Shown piece after piece: positions 29,636 through 39,995 of a DNA stretch of 64,000 nt. Source of the DNA: Notospermus geniculatus (taxonomy: Eukaryota; Nemertea; Pilidiophora; Heteronemertea; Lineidae); assembly GCA_002633025.1 (NCBI GenBank), contig NMRB01000086.1, positions 658,102 through 722,101 of the forward strand, in the 5' to 3' direction. Below the pieces are notes generated by a model. It did no database searches. It saw only the letters and a program-made list of their open reading frames with translations, and was not told the origin of the DNA. The translations under genes and the position numbers were made by a program. Positions within the stretch are counted from its first letter, which is position 1, and each line of letters begins with the position of its first letter.

Positions 29636-30112
29636 AGCCTCGCTTATGTCGCCCTTACGTACAGTCAGGACTAGTTGGCAACTGATAATTGGCGCGTAGT
29701 TGGAACTAATCAGTCACAACTACTAGGTGACATAAGCTCTCGGGCGTCAGCGAGTAACTAGTTGCAAACTAAAAATATCCAGATCCTGAAAATCGCACGT
29801 GTTCAACTTCAGCGACTAGTTGACAACTGTATCTGCTTATCATAGTCGACATAAGCGCGCCCACAATAGCGAGGAACCGGTATACTGAGAAGACAGCCAA
29901 TGAAAGTCGCTTTACATTCCACGTGACCTAATCACCACGTTACTTAAAATCAAAAGAAATCTGTGTCAACATAAGCATTCAAAAGACGGCGATAAACTAG
30001 TTCCAGGTGGTTGCGACCGATCGGTGTTTTTTTAGTCGGTGGCGACATAAGTTATCAGTTGCAACTTGTTGACGCTATTTCTATCACAGCGTAGGGCGAC
30101 ATAAGCGAGGCT
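29636..30112. mobile_element. MITE, 477 bp, TTA target duplication (AGCC ends)
   Basis: AGCCTCGCTTATGTCGCCCT and AGGGCGACATAAGCGAGGCT are inverted ends. TTA flanks both sides (29633-29635 and 30113-30115), as expected for PIF/Harbinger relatives. The interior carries several ACTAGTTG and GCAACT-type repeats. No transposase. Confidence 0.85.
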
Positions 30113-30255
30113 TTAGCAAGGACTGCAGCACGACTCTGATTTAGAATTCTCCTTTTCAGATAATCACTGACCAACTGAAACAGGGTGTCTGAGTATTCTT
30201 TGACGACGTCATGCAGGCCATATACACGAGGTAAGGAAGGTACCGATACATACAT

Positions 30256-30345
30256 AATAGTTTATTTTGCAAAATAGTCAGTTACATGGTAGAGGGGCCG
30301 AAGCCGAAGCATTATTGGCCCTTCACTGCTGGTACTTAGTATAAC
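30256..30345 (-). mobile_element. LINE 3' tail remnant, minus orientation
   Basis: GGGGCCGAAGCCGAAGCATT followed by ATTGGCCC matches in reverse complement the 3' tail at about 53120-53160, and AATAGTTTATTTTG marks the A-rich end. Only the 3' UTR end is present. Confidence 0.5.
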
Positions 30346-30428
30346 ATTTGTATACAGGTAAGGTAAGGAAGGTGGTTTCTCTGATTAGTCTAGATCTATC
30401 ACGATTCGACTGCATTATGTCATTTTAA

Positions 30429-30780
30429 AGGAGCTCGACGTCCAAGTTGTAAACACGATATTCACTAGTCTCGGTCACCCAGCCGCTCGGTCACCCAGCC
30501 GAATCTGAGGATCGAACGTTTGTGTCGCAGTACCTGCGGAACGAAACGGTTGGCTGCGCGAGACTACATATTCACTTCAGTACATATCACCGATAATAGG
30601 TGGCAGCACAGCGTGGATGGAGAACTAGTGAGTGGTTGAGTGAGTTGCATTGGACCGGGCACCAGTCTAACGATCACGGGGCGCTACTGGTGCTGCCACC
30701 TTCACGAAGGAATAAAACTAGTTTGCCGACCACTGTTTGTAAACAAACTGGTTTGTTTACAACTTGGACGTCGAACTCCT
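30429..30780. mobile_element. MITE, 352 bp, TTAA target duplication
   Basis: AGGAGCTCGACGTCCAAGTT and AACTTGGACGTCGAACTCCT are inverted ends, flanked by TTAA on both sides (30425-30428 and 30781-30784). TTAA is the piggyBac-superfamily target. It includes a doubled CGGTCACCCAGCCG string near 30472. No coding capacity. Confidence 0.85.
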
Positions 30781-31013
30781 TTAATGTGACATTAAAATGT
30801 GACATCTGAGTCAAACGTAGAGGAGGGTCTATCTTGTGTCGGTTCCATCTGAATGACGGGTCGCAGACAGTGACAGTGACTTCGATTACGTTGCGTCACG
30901 TCACCCGGTTTCAGATCGAGGCTAAGGTTGAGGCGCTTGAGGTCCCAGGAATTGCGCAGATCTGCAAATTTGAGAATCGTCTGTAGCATCAAACAAGGAT
31001 TTCCTGCTTCTAA

Positions 31014-31095
31014 AGCCGCTCTCACACGTGCGACAATTTGCGTGTGATTGTATTTTTCTACGTTACGCAAGCAATCGCAGAAATTGTCGAAGACA
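31014..31095. mobile_element. Truncated copy of the AGCC-end MITE of 49343-49826
   Basis: AAGCCGCTCTCACACGTGCG followed by ACAATTTGCGTG and TATTTTTCTACGTTACGCAA matches the left end of the 49.3-kb element almost base for base. The right part is missing. Confidence 0.75.
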
Positions 31096-33771
31096 AATAA
31101 CGTGGCGACCTCCTGGCCTCGTTGGGTCTATCATGTTCTGAGCCTTCGTTTGAGGTATTTGCAGGGCGTTAGCATTTCTCTTGCTCGTCGCATGGGGGCT
31201 TTTCGTTCATGCAGTTCAGCTTTAAGTACCGGTGCGCGCCATGGAGGGGGACAGGCCGCCGCTTTGTTTACATAGGCCTACCATTTATCACGCCAGCTTA
31301 GCCTGCTATTTCCTCTACTCCACGCAACACTTGATGTATGTTACACGGCCACGTGATGCGTATCGGCCAATCATATTCAAGGATTTTACCTTGAGGTACG
31401 ATATTAGCGTTTGCAGGCATTTGCAACATTTTTTTTTTCTAAATTGGCTTCTAAAAATATCCCTGGTACAACTTTCTTAAAAATCACAATGAGTTTGAGA
31501 ATTCACTTTGTAGTGTTGATCAAGATGACATTTTGGCTCCCATCAATTTATTAAAGGTGCGTGTGCAAAATTGCGTACACAATGCAGATGACCACCCCCT
31601 GTACGCTCTCCATACGAATGGTTGACAACCATCCTCCTCCCTAACTGCGAGATTCCAACGACAAGATCCCCCCCCCCCCTCGGAAAAAAACTGTCGACCC
31701 GCAAAGGTCCTTTTCTACGGCAGATTTATTTTGCGCGCGGGAAAATAATAGGCGATCGGGGCACACGACGAGGCTTCTCGAGTACCTCATTCGAGAAATC
31801 GGACACCTCCCACAAAAGTGCGTTTATCGAGAAGACCGTTCAAATTCAACCACATAAACCATATATCAGTATTTAGCTAAGACATTGAGCTTTCCATTGG
31901 TGTAATTTATTTTGGCATATAATGCAAACGAGTGAAGAGAAATCATTTAAGAAATTTCGTCCTCCGCACAGAATTGGAGGTCATTTGGAGTAGAGCATTG
32001 TTAAAAACATCGCCATAACTCCATAAATAGGCCTACTTGCCTGCATAAAACCAGCAAAACTGAATGGATGAAGAAACTATCAATCTCCAATCTGTATTAA
32101 TTTCATACTTCGGCATGGTATTCCAAGTTTTTGTACGCAGTTTGAACAGCAGTAGGTAGCGATTCTCGCAGCCATAACTTGGTTCCTTCCGGCGTCGGAG
32201 GTGGCGCTGACTGACGATTCGACCACATTCGGAACACCTCGGGTCCTTCCGTCATACTTCGGGAAAGCCCCTCGGATGTCATACAGTCATGCGCGGAGTG
32301 ATTCTGGACGTGATCGCGTCCAAAATTGTTAGGCTGCCGCATCACTCGTAACAAGTCGCCACCTCCGCGAACAAAATAACACCTGCAAACCCTGGCTGTC
32401 TGAAGGCGTGTTTATCGCTCAAATATCAATAAATTGGCATATATTTGATACGCTGTATGTAAAGTTGAAAGTTACAGTCCAGTAATGTGGTTAATAACAC
32501 ATTTTGGTGATGATGCCGGGCAAGTGGGAAAGTAGCTCTCGCCACCTACGTATAATATACGTTGTAATGTAATCCCTCAAATCGTTACTCGATAGAATTC
32601 ACGTAATTACGCATGGACAGCATTGAATCAGTACACTATTAACATGATTGAGTACTAAAGTACACAAAATGATCATATAATGTGTGATTTTCGTCATTTC
32701 AATACGATATATTAGCGAACTATTTCTTAGCGGAAGAACACTCCGCCAGTCTGCGTAATCGGCGCGCCGCATCACATATCCTTCGATTTCAATATGGCCG
32801 CTTTTGTATGACATTAGAGATTGAAATCTGGCACAGTTTCAAGCTCTAAGTTGAGAATGGATTCGACCAGTCAGCATGGTGAGCGCCACCGTCGGAGCCC
32901 ATGGAACCAGGTTAGACAATGGATAAAGCGAAGGAGATTTCTTGAAAATGTGGTTGTGTTTCGTGGTGATTTTCAACCCCTCAGACATGCGTGCATAAAA
33001 CCACGCTTCGCATGTAGATTCTTCTATGTTAGAACAACCCGAATGACCTAAGCAGACGTTTCAAAATACTATTCCAAGAAAGTGTACGCACTTTGAAGAA
33101 CGCCTATTTTCGAAAACACAAGGTTGCCTTTCGATCGATAACTCGGTCAAAACTGAACCGATTTCGATGAAATTTTCGGCAACTTTCGTAGAGAAACTTC
33201 CATCAATATGTAAACATCACGGCACTTTCAAACGTCTTACTAATCGTGCGTAATTAGTGATGTTTCATAGCGTCTGCTAGGCTTACTTCACTGCCTCGCT
33301 TTCGTTCATAGCCGTTAGTACCGCCAAATACCACGGCTAGACGTCGTGGCGCTGTTCAGACCTTTGCGGGTCGACTGAAAATGCTCAGCAAGCTGCCGAA
33401 AAAATTCACGCGGCTTTATGATGGTATGCGATTCCCCAGGGTGAATAAAGGTTTTATCTCATCCCCAGGACGTCTATCTAGGCAATGTTCCTTTAGCAAT
33501 GCCTTTGGTAGATCGCCTGATGTAAAGTCTGGGCAAAATGCCCAATAGACCATTCTGGGGATGAGACGACGCCTAACCTATTAGCCCTGTTTTTACACTA
33601 CGTAAAAAACCCGTGTGGAACCCGGGTTTTTTCTGTCCACACCTGTTAAAAACGCGGTGTAATAATCCCCTCCGAGCTCGAACGGTTTTTGAAGGGCTTA
33701 ATTTAGATCCCCGTCACAAAATTTGAGTAGTGTTGACGGGCACCGGGCCTCAGGAGGGATTTTTCAGAGCA
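31096..33771. other. Mostly unannotated accessory DNA
   Basis: This stretch includes a C10 run near 31669-31679 and a hairpin-like pair CTCATCCCCAG and CTGGGGATGAG around 33459-33566. Two weak coding candidates are given separately (32103-32342) or mentioned only (a possible first exon near 32859, MDSTSQHGERHRR, before a GT). No conserved domain is seen. Confidence 0.45.
32103..32342 (-). CDS. Possible small unrecognised protein or exon
   Basis: ATG at 32340-32342 opens 79 codons ending in TGA, starting MRQPNNFGRDHVQNHSAHDC and including PPPTPEGTKLW and PTAVQTAYKNLEYHAEV. The composition looks protein-like and it lacks repeats, but I do not recognise the family, and there is no splice or promoter proof. 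It could be a terminal exon or a chance frame. Confidence 0.3.
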   Translation of the reverse strand: MRQPNNFGRDHVQNHSAHDCMTSEGLSRSMTEGPEVFRMWSNRQSAPPPTPEGTKLWLRESLPTAVQTAYKNLEYHAEV

Positions 33772-33926
33772 GGTGTAACATCGGTGAGTGTTTCTGTATC
33801 TCAGTGTTCCCCAACAATAGACGCGGCCTAAAATGGTTATTGTTGGGTTAGTTGCCGCTTAATCCGTCAGGAAGGAAACAGTAAGAAAAACACAGAAATA
33901 CGGGGAACACTGATCGACGTTACACC
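33772..33926. mobile_element. MITE family M2, 155 bp (copy 1)
   Basis: GGTGTAAC...AGTGTTCCCC at the left and GGGGAACACTGATCGACGTT ending ACACC at the right form the inverted ends. An almost identical 155-bp copy in the opposite orientation is at 53781-53935, including GGATTAAGCGGCAACTAACC in reverse complement. Confidence 0.88.
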
Positions 33927-33948
33927 TGGATAGACCCGGGTGTCAAAT

Positions 33949-34092
33949 AGGGAGGTTTAGAAATCAAACGATAAATGTAAACGTTAACGACATCGTTATT
34001 TTTGTACCGAAAATGAAATCTCGTGAATGTGTAGTATGAAAAATAACATTGTCGTAAAGTTTACGTTTGTCGTTTGATTTCTAAACTTCCCT
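33949..34092. mobile_element. MITE family M1, 144 bp
   Basis: The ends AGGGAGGTTTAGAAATCAAA and TTTGATTTCTAAACTTCCCT match the 18617 element. Its right flank (AATAAAAACAG) is also the right flank of the 35.37-kb copy, so these two were duplicated with the surrounding host segment and are not independent insertions. Confidence 0.85.
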
Positions 34093-34169
34093 AATAAAAA
34101 CAGGAAAGCGAAAATAATTCACATAAAGCATTGTGACAAGGACACGGTTTAAAATCATCTCACAGTTAC

Positions 34170-34298
34170 CTTCCTGCGGATTCTCGAATGAAAAGCTGTT
34201 GCTCGTCAACATCATCCACATCTTTCGCGAGTGATCTCTTTGCACCAGGGGGCCCACGGCAAAGCTCCAATAGGTATTTTTTATATTCGTCAGGTAAA
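34170..34298 (-). CDS. Unrecognised gene fragment, copy 1, exon b
   Basis: This 129-nt exon has TTTCAG acceptor and GTAACT donor. It reads LPDEYKKYLLELCRGPPGAK, then RSLAKDVDDVDEQQLFIRES. It has the same length and splice sites as the copy at 38061-38189; the second half is identical there and the first half has diverged. Phase joins exon a (34446-34618) as AG|T. I do not recognise the protein. Confidence 0.55.
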
Positions 34299-34445
34299 CT
34301 GAAAGAAGGATCGAAATACAAATGTTAGGCCAGGCGCACAAAGATGAATAACACGCAGCCATAGCACAGCGATATATGAAACGCCACAGCCACAAAAGTT
34401 TGCGGCGTGCACCGAATGGCACTGCCGTATTCCTTGCTCTGCAAC

Positions 34446-34618
34446 CTTTCATAGATACAGGGAGGTACAAACTGTTTTATTCTTTCGCAGATCACGGTAT
34501 TCCATGCGATAAATTTAAAACTGGCTCTGTTGTCATTGGCATACAGCGGCGATATCCTGGTCAGGACCGTAGGAACGTCCTGGAGGTTGGGGCGGGGTGC
34601 AAAGATTTGATGAAATAG
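34446..34618 (-). CDS. Unrecognised gene fragment, copy 1, exon a
   Basis: This 173-nt frame follows CAG (rc of 34619-34621). It reads LFHQIFAPRPNLQDVPTVLT, then RISPLYANDNRASFKFIAWN, then TVICERIKQFVPPCIYE, and could splice at a weak GTTGCA donor. The paralog near 39838-39995 keeps this minus-strand frame through a one-codon indel while the plus-strand frame is broken, which supports minus-strand coding. Product unknown. Confidence 0.5.
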
Positions 34619-34626
34619 CTGGACTA

Positions 34627-34959
34627 TAGAGGTTTCCCACTGACGTCACACGGCCGCCATATTGGCCGTCAAAATGAAGCCTGGAGGCTGCCATCTTGTT
34701 CTCGGTTCAAAAGTTTAGCGGCCCGTACAGACCACTGGGTGCATACAACTCAACAAATCACTTTACCTCTCACAGTTTCTGAGCATAAGTAGTTGGTCTG
34801 GTGTGAAAACCGTGTTGAAAACAAAGCGAATCGTCCACACGACTGCCGACAACGTTAAAACTGCGTCAAAAACGCTGTGTTGATGCTGTGACGTTGCGTC
34901 ATTTGACGGCCAAAAGGGCGGCGATTTTGAGCTGTGACGTCACGTGGGAAACCTCTCTA
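34627..34959. mobile_element. MITE, about 333 bp, TAGAGGTTTCCCAC ends
   Basis: TAGAGGTTTCCCACTGACGT and CACGTGGGAAACCTCTCTA are inverted ends; CGGCCGCCATATTGG and GGGCGGCGATTTTG lie just inside. It interrupts the duplicated host segment between exon a and the conserved stretch at 34965-35020. Confidence 0.75.
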
Positions 34960-35054
34960 GCCGTAGTCCCCATAGTAGGGGACCCAAAGGCCAGAATTGT
35001 GCAAAATAAGGGCCCTGATATGCATAGGAATTCAGTTCCTGAGTTTGATTCTGA

Positions 35055-35204
35055 GGGCCGTATGCACCAAACGAAGATTATCTTAAACTCGGGTTGAGCC
35101 ACAACTTTTCAATTGTTCACGTTTACCAGGGCATGATGTGACAATGGAAAAGTAGTGGCTCAACCTGAGTTCACGGTAATCTTCGTTTGGCGCATATAAG
35201 GCCC
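35055..35204. repeat. Foldback element, 150 bp
   Basis: GGGCCGTATGCACCAAACGA and CGTTTGGCGCATATAAGGCCC pair, as do CTCGGGTTGAGCCAC and GTGGCTCAACCTGAG. No coding capacity. Confidence 0.75.
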
Positions 35205-35233
35205 CTGAAAGTTTAATTCTTACCCTCAAACAA

Positions 35234-35372
35234 AAATCAAACGATAAACGCAAACGTTAACGACAACGTTATTTTTGTACCGAAAATGCAATATAAAATC
35301 TCGTGAATGTGTAGTATGAAAAATAACGTTGTCGTAAAGTTTACGTTTGTCGTTTGATTTCTAAACATCCCT
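35234..35372. mobile_element. MITE family M1, third copy
   Basis: It contains ATCAAACGATAAACGCAAAC and AACGTTGTCGTAAAGTTTAC with ATTTCTAAACATCCCT at the right end. The left terminus is degraded. It is part of the duplicated segment shared with 33949-34130. Confidence 0.75.
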
Positions 35373-35411
35373 AATAAAAACAGCAAAGCAAAAATTATTC
35401 ACATAAAGCAT

Positions 35412-36470
35412 AAGCCATTTCGTACTGTGCATGCCCAGAACTCAGCGCGGTTAGAGGTCAAGCGGTATAAACAGTGGCGGCACTTCGATGAACACCATGA
35501 AAAGACCCAATTTAAAGTGGTCCTAAACCGCCAAGCAAAAGTTGGCACCCGATCATTTTCACCGCCCACGAAAATGGAACTTCCGATTTCCGCTCCTGGC
35601 TTTTGAGCATGCGCAGTACGCTACCTTCACTGAGTTTGTCAACACTGAGATGGTCGTGCAAACCGCGCAGCAGACCAGGATGCCGACGCGAGAAGTGAAA
35701 GAAGGGAAAGGGCGGCCTAAAAAGGTAGCAAATGCCGACCAGCGGCTGTGGATTGTCCAGAGACATTATCGAAGTGGCTCATAATAAAGAAAGAACTCCG
35801 TTTTAAGACGATGAGGACGTTGTTTGTGTGTATGGCATCATTAACATAATGCCGGACTGCGGAACTCGCCGCCGTGCCGGTGTAACGTCAGCGAATTCTG
35901 GGGCTTCTTCCAAGAAAAGACCCACTTGCCTGGCATACATGCATGTACCGGCCGACATCGTCATCAATAGTGTCACTCGTGTCGGATTGAACACTCTTAG
36001 GCGTGAATATATCCTCTAAAACTCCCCGGAATCGAGGAGAAATCTCGACTCGGTGAACTGGTGGCATCCATGCTGTTTTGACAATCAGTTGTCAATTATC
36101 AGAACTTGCCCAGTCAGTGATCGCGTAGTAAATTCCATAGTAATCACGTGACGTGATGATTGACAGGCGCTCATTCATACTGGCGTAGCGCGGGAAAATG
36201 AAAACGAGGCTGTCTCGCTCGCCCCGGCGGTTCAGGACCACTTTAAGACTTAAAATTATTGTGCAGATCAGATTCTGGTGGATATCTGACAACAAAACAA
36301 TGATAATTGCGCAAAATCACTTTGAAAACTGTCGGTTTGCTTGCTTCGCTGTGTCCACGCGGTTCTGTTTATACCGCCTGACCTCTAACCCGAAGGAGGT
36401 CTGAGGCGTGTGTGTAAAAGTCTATAGAGGCCGCGGGTACCAGTCGGAAATTGTAACTACGAAATGGCTT
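35412..36470. mobile_element. TIR element carrying a nested TTAA element
   Basis: AAGCCATTTCGTA and TACGAAATGGCTT bound the insertion, and CTCTAACC/GGTTAGAG...CGGTATAAACAG strings pair just inside. The paralogous segment near 34120 reads AAAGCATTGTGACAAGGACA without interruption, while here AAAGCAT and ATTGTGACAAGG are split by this element. So it is a confirmed insertion with about a 2-bp AT duplication. Confidence 0.8.
35516..36242. mobile_element. TTAA-flanked element T1, 727 bp (nested copy)
   Basis: AGTGGTCCTAAACCGCC and GGCGGTTCAGGACCACT are inverted ends with TTAA on both sides (35512-35515, 36243-36246), a piggyBac-type target. It has a second full copy at 37118. A decayed reading frame near 35680 (VKEGKGRPKK) recurs in the other copy. 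It also contains GCATGCGCAGTACGCT. It sits inside the 35412-36470 element. Confidence 0.85.
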
Positions 36471-37117
36471 ATTGTGACAAGGACACGTTTTTGGTTCACG
36501 TGGGCCTGTTGTCCCTTTAAGTGACCATTATATTTGGTCCAAAATGAGCTTTCGACACACTTTTCGGCACTAAATTATTATCGGCTTTCAAAACATTCAG
36601 CTGGCATAGGCCTATGTTACTTTTTATGCCTAGTAGTGTCTGGGCTAATAATAAAACCGCTTATTTTGCGATTAATATGTTTTTTCGGGCATTTTGTGGT
36701 TTTTTACCGATTTCATAATTAAGAAATGATTCTGATTGGTTGAAATCCATGGGGTTTACATAGGCTTCCCTGTTTACCGACGGAGTCCGAAAGTGGGACA
36801 GAGGCTAATAAGCACGTGTTCAATCTCGGGCTGACGGGCGGATGAGCAAATACCTATATGATGGTTTGTGTAATTAGTTTGATCTCGATGTGGCGCCGAG
36901 GTTGACAACACGTCGATTTGTATTTAGAAGTGGATTTATATTTAGAAGTGGTTTGAGGTCAGTCTCTATCTGCGTTTTCATTTGTTTATTATTACGACGA
37001 GCCGTGGATTATCACTCACCCTTTTTGTGCGAGTACTGGCTTGTTTTGTTTCGTTATGATGGAGAGGGAGGGTTGATGTGTTTACTTTTTTTAGGTCGGT
37101 GTGTTGGCCTGAATTAA
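36471..37117. other. Accessory DNA between transposons
   Basis: After a short match to the 34.13-kb segment (ATTGTGACAAGGACACG), this sequence is not shared with copy 1 of the host segment, so it is part of a later insertion in copy 2. No gene is seen. Confidence 0.4.
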
Positions 37118-37875
37118 AGTGGTCCTAAACCGCCAAGCAAAAGCTGGCACCCGATCATTTTCACCGCCCACGAAAATGGAACTTTCGATTTCCGGGCCCG
37201 GCTTCTGAGCATGCGCAGTACGCTATATTAACTGAGTTTGTCAACACTGCGATGGTCGTGCAAACCGCAACAGGCAGGATGCCGAAGCGAAAAGTGAAAG
37301 AAGGGAAAGGGCGGCCTAAAAAGATTGCAAATGCCGGCCAGCGGCTGTGGATTTGTCCAGAAACCTTATCGAAGTGGCTATAATGAAGAAAGAACTCGGT
37401 TTTAAGACGAATGAGGAGGTTGTTTGTATGTATGGCTCATTATCATATTGCCGGACGACGGCAGATCTCGCCACCGGTGAAACGGCAGCTTATTCTGGGG
37501 CTTGTTCAGGTTCCGAGAAAACACCAACTTGCCTGGTAAACCGGCCAACGTTGTCATAAATGGTGTCACTCGTGCCGGATTGAACACTCTTAGGCGTACA
37601 TTTATCCTCGAACATCCCCGAAATCTGGAAAATTCGGGACTTGGTGAACCGGTGGCGTCCATGTTGTTTTGACAATCAGCTGCCACACAGCTGCAACTAT
37701 CAGAACTTGCCCAATCAGTGATCGCGTAGTAAATTCCGTAGTAATCACGTGACGTAATGATTGACAGGCGCTCATTCATTCATTCATTCATTCATTTATT
37801 CATTCATACATGCTGGCGTAGCGCGGGAAAATGAAAACGAGGCTGCCTCGCTTGTCCGGGCGGTTCTGGACCACT
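37118..37875. mobile_element. TTAA-flanked element T1, 758 bp (second copy)
   Basis: AGTGGTCCTAAACCGCC and GGCGGTTCTGGACCACT ends are flanked by TTAA (37114-37117, 37876-37879). A CATT microsatellite at about 37772-37806 lies inside and explains most of the length difference from the other copy. The VKEGKGRPKK frame is also present here. Confidence 0.88.
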
Positions 37876-38060
37876 TTAATGCACTTTGCGTAGGCTATGG
37901 CAACTTGTTCATTGGACTGTAGTGCAGTAGTGTGTCAGGTTGAGCACTTCGTGCTCTTGTATCGACGGCAGTTTTGTGTGTTTGTGCGAACATTCTTTAT
38001 TTCAAACTCTTTCCACGCGAACCATTTACGCCACCAGGCTTGTAAAATTATCTCAGTTAC

Positions 38061-38189
38061 CTTCCTGCGGATTCTCGAATGAAAAGCTGTTGCTCGTCAA
38101 CATCATCCACATCTTTCGTGAGTGATCTCTTTCCACCAGCGAGCCCCTGGCAAAGCACCGATCTGTATTTTTTCCATTCGTCAGGTAAA
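38061..38189 (-). pseudogene. Unrecognised gene fragment, copy 2, exon b
   Basis: This 129-nt exon with intact TAG acceptor and GTTACC-strand donor reads LPDEWKKYRSVLCQGLAGGK, then RSLTKDVDDVDEQQLFIRES. It matches the exon at 34170-34298. The partner exon a of this copy is split by a 1.48-kb insertion (38362-39837), so copy 2 is probably dead. Confidence 0.55.
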
Positions 38190-38361
38190 CTAAAAGAAGG
38201 ATCGAAATACAAATGTTAGTCCAGGCGCACAGATGAATAACACTCAGCCATAGCACAGAGATATATGAAGTGGCACAGCCACAAAAGTTTGCTGTGTGCA
38301 CCGAATGGCACTGCCGCATTCCTTGCTCTGCAACCTTTCATAGATACAGGCAGGTACAAAC

Positions 38362-39837
38362 AAATAGCCAAATAACTTTTAGTCTGATGCAAAACCCCGA
38401 AAAGGGGCGTAACCCCTTTCCCTCTGATAACAGCAGTGTTTTGATATTTTCTGAATATTTTGGGGGTAGGCGAATCGGAATCTGCCGGGTGCCTCAGAAG
38501 CAGAAAGCATGTCATTAATTGTTTTCAGTAATTATGTAATAAGAAATGACGTTTTTGTGTAAATTAACACAAAGTGGGTCAAAATACATAAAAACGCCGT
38601 TTCCAATTACGTAACTAGTTAAAAACTACAAAAGACTTGCTTATTTGGTTAGGGGGCACCATGTTTCTATCTGTTGATAATACATTTATGGGGTGTAAAT
38701 CCAACCGTTCCAAAGTTAGCTGTACATCGGGTCCCATTCTCCTGTACAAAGGTCAGTTCTTGGGTTCAATGATAAAGTCAGTGTCCTGAACTTCAAACGG
38801 GATTTTCTCATAACGCTAAAGGGTGACGCGGTGGCACCCTGCGGATTCTGATTCGCCTACCCCCACAGGACACAAAAACATCCAAATGTTACTGTTATCA
38901 GATTTGAAGGGGTTAGCGGGTTTGCGTCTAGACTATTTGGGGTGTGGGCAGAATGGCACTGCCGCATTGCTTGCTCTGCAGCCTTTCATAGATACATGTA
39001 CAGGTATAGACTGGTAGGAGAGATTAATCTTGTCCCAGAACCTGGAAAAAAGTAGGATATGAACGATTTTTTGTCATTTTATGCAGATGACTGCGAGAAA
39101 CCACATACTGACGATCCCCATGAATCCCTTTTGCGGAAAATGTTTTATTAAGGTTTGAATATTTGGAACTGACTGTATCATTGGACTCAAGAACAGAGCT
39201 TTGTCATGTTGGAATGGGAACCGACGTACAGCTAACTTTTGAACGGTTGGATTTACACCCCATAAATGTATTACCAACAGATAGAAACATGGTGCCTTAG
39301 AAGCAGACAAGCATGTTTTTAATTGTTTTATGTAATAAGAAATGATAATTATGTAAGTTAACACAAAATGGGCCAAAATACATAAAAACGCCGTTTCTAA
39401 TTACGTAACCAGTTAAAAACTACAAAACATATGTTTTTTTTTATAATAAGAGGCACCGTGTTTCTATCTGTTTGTAATACATTTATTGGGTGTAAATCCA
39501 ACCGTTCAAAAGTTAATAGTACATCCGGTTGCATTCTCCTGTACAAAGTTCAGTTGGTGGGCCAACGATAAAGTTTAAAAAGCAAATAAAAAATTTCCCC
39601 AAGTGGGATCTATGGCCCGTATTCTAGAAGCCTCCTTAACTCTAAGGTCCACTTTAGGCTTTTCTATTCTGCCCACAAACAATAGCTAAAGGTGAACCTT
39701 AGAGTTAAGGAAGCTTCTAGAATACGACCCTATGTGATTGAGGAGTCTTCAACAGACATAGTGACACTTCATGTACATACATGTGTGTTGTATATCTTAT
39801 TTTTTCCGGGCTGAACCCCCCTCCTCTCAGTCTAGTT
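38362..39837. mobile_element. Insertion of 1,476 bp with GGTACAAAC duplication
   Basis: GGTACAAAC is present at 38353-38361 and 39838-39846, and once in the uninterrupted paralog (34462-34470). Inside are three copies of a motif with CACCATGTTTCTATCTGTT and TAAATCCAACCGTTC (about 38655 plus, 39235 minus, 39455 plus), an inverted pair around 38390-38480 and 38820-38930, and a hairpin (39617-39729). The 8-9-bp duplication would suit a hAT element, but I see no matching terminal repeats, so the class is open. Confidence 0.7.
39617..39729. repeat. Foldback element, about 113 bp
   Basis: CGTATTCTAGAAGCCTCCTT and AAGGAAGCTTCTAGAATACG are inverted; CTTAACTCTAAGGT and ACCTTAGAGTTAAG lie just inside. 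It is nested in the 38362-39837 insertion. Confidence 0.8.
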
Positions 39838-39995
39838 GGTACAAACTGTTTTATTCTTTCGCAGATCAAGGTATTCCATGCGAGAATTTCAAAACTGGCT
39901 CTGCTGTCATTGGCATATAGCGGGGAGGATATCCTGGTCAGGGTCTTAGGAACGTGCTGGAGGTTGGGGCGGGGTGCAAAAATTTGATGAAATAG
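39838..39995 (-). pseudogene. Unrecognised gene fragment, copy 2, exon a (5' part)
   Basis: The minus-strand frame LFHQIFAPRPNLQHVPKTLT, RISSPLYANDSRASFE and LAWNTLICERIKQFVP matches exon a at 34446-34618 with one added codon. The exon is broken at its 3' side by the 38362-39837 insertion. Confidence 0.5.
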
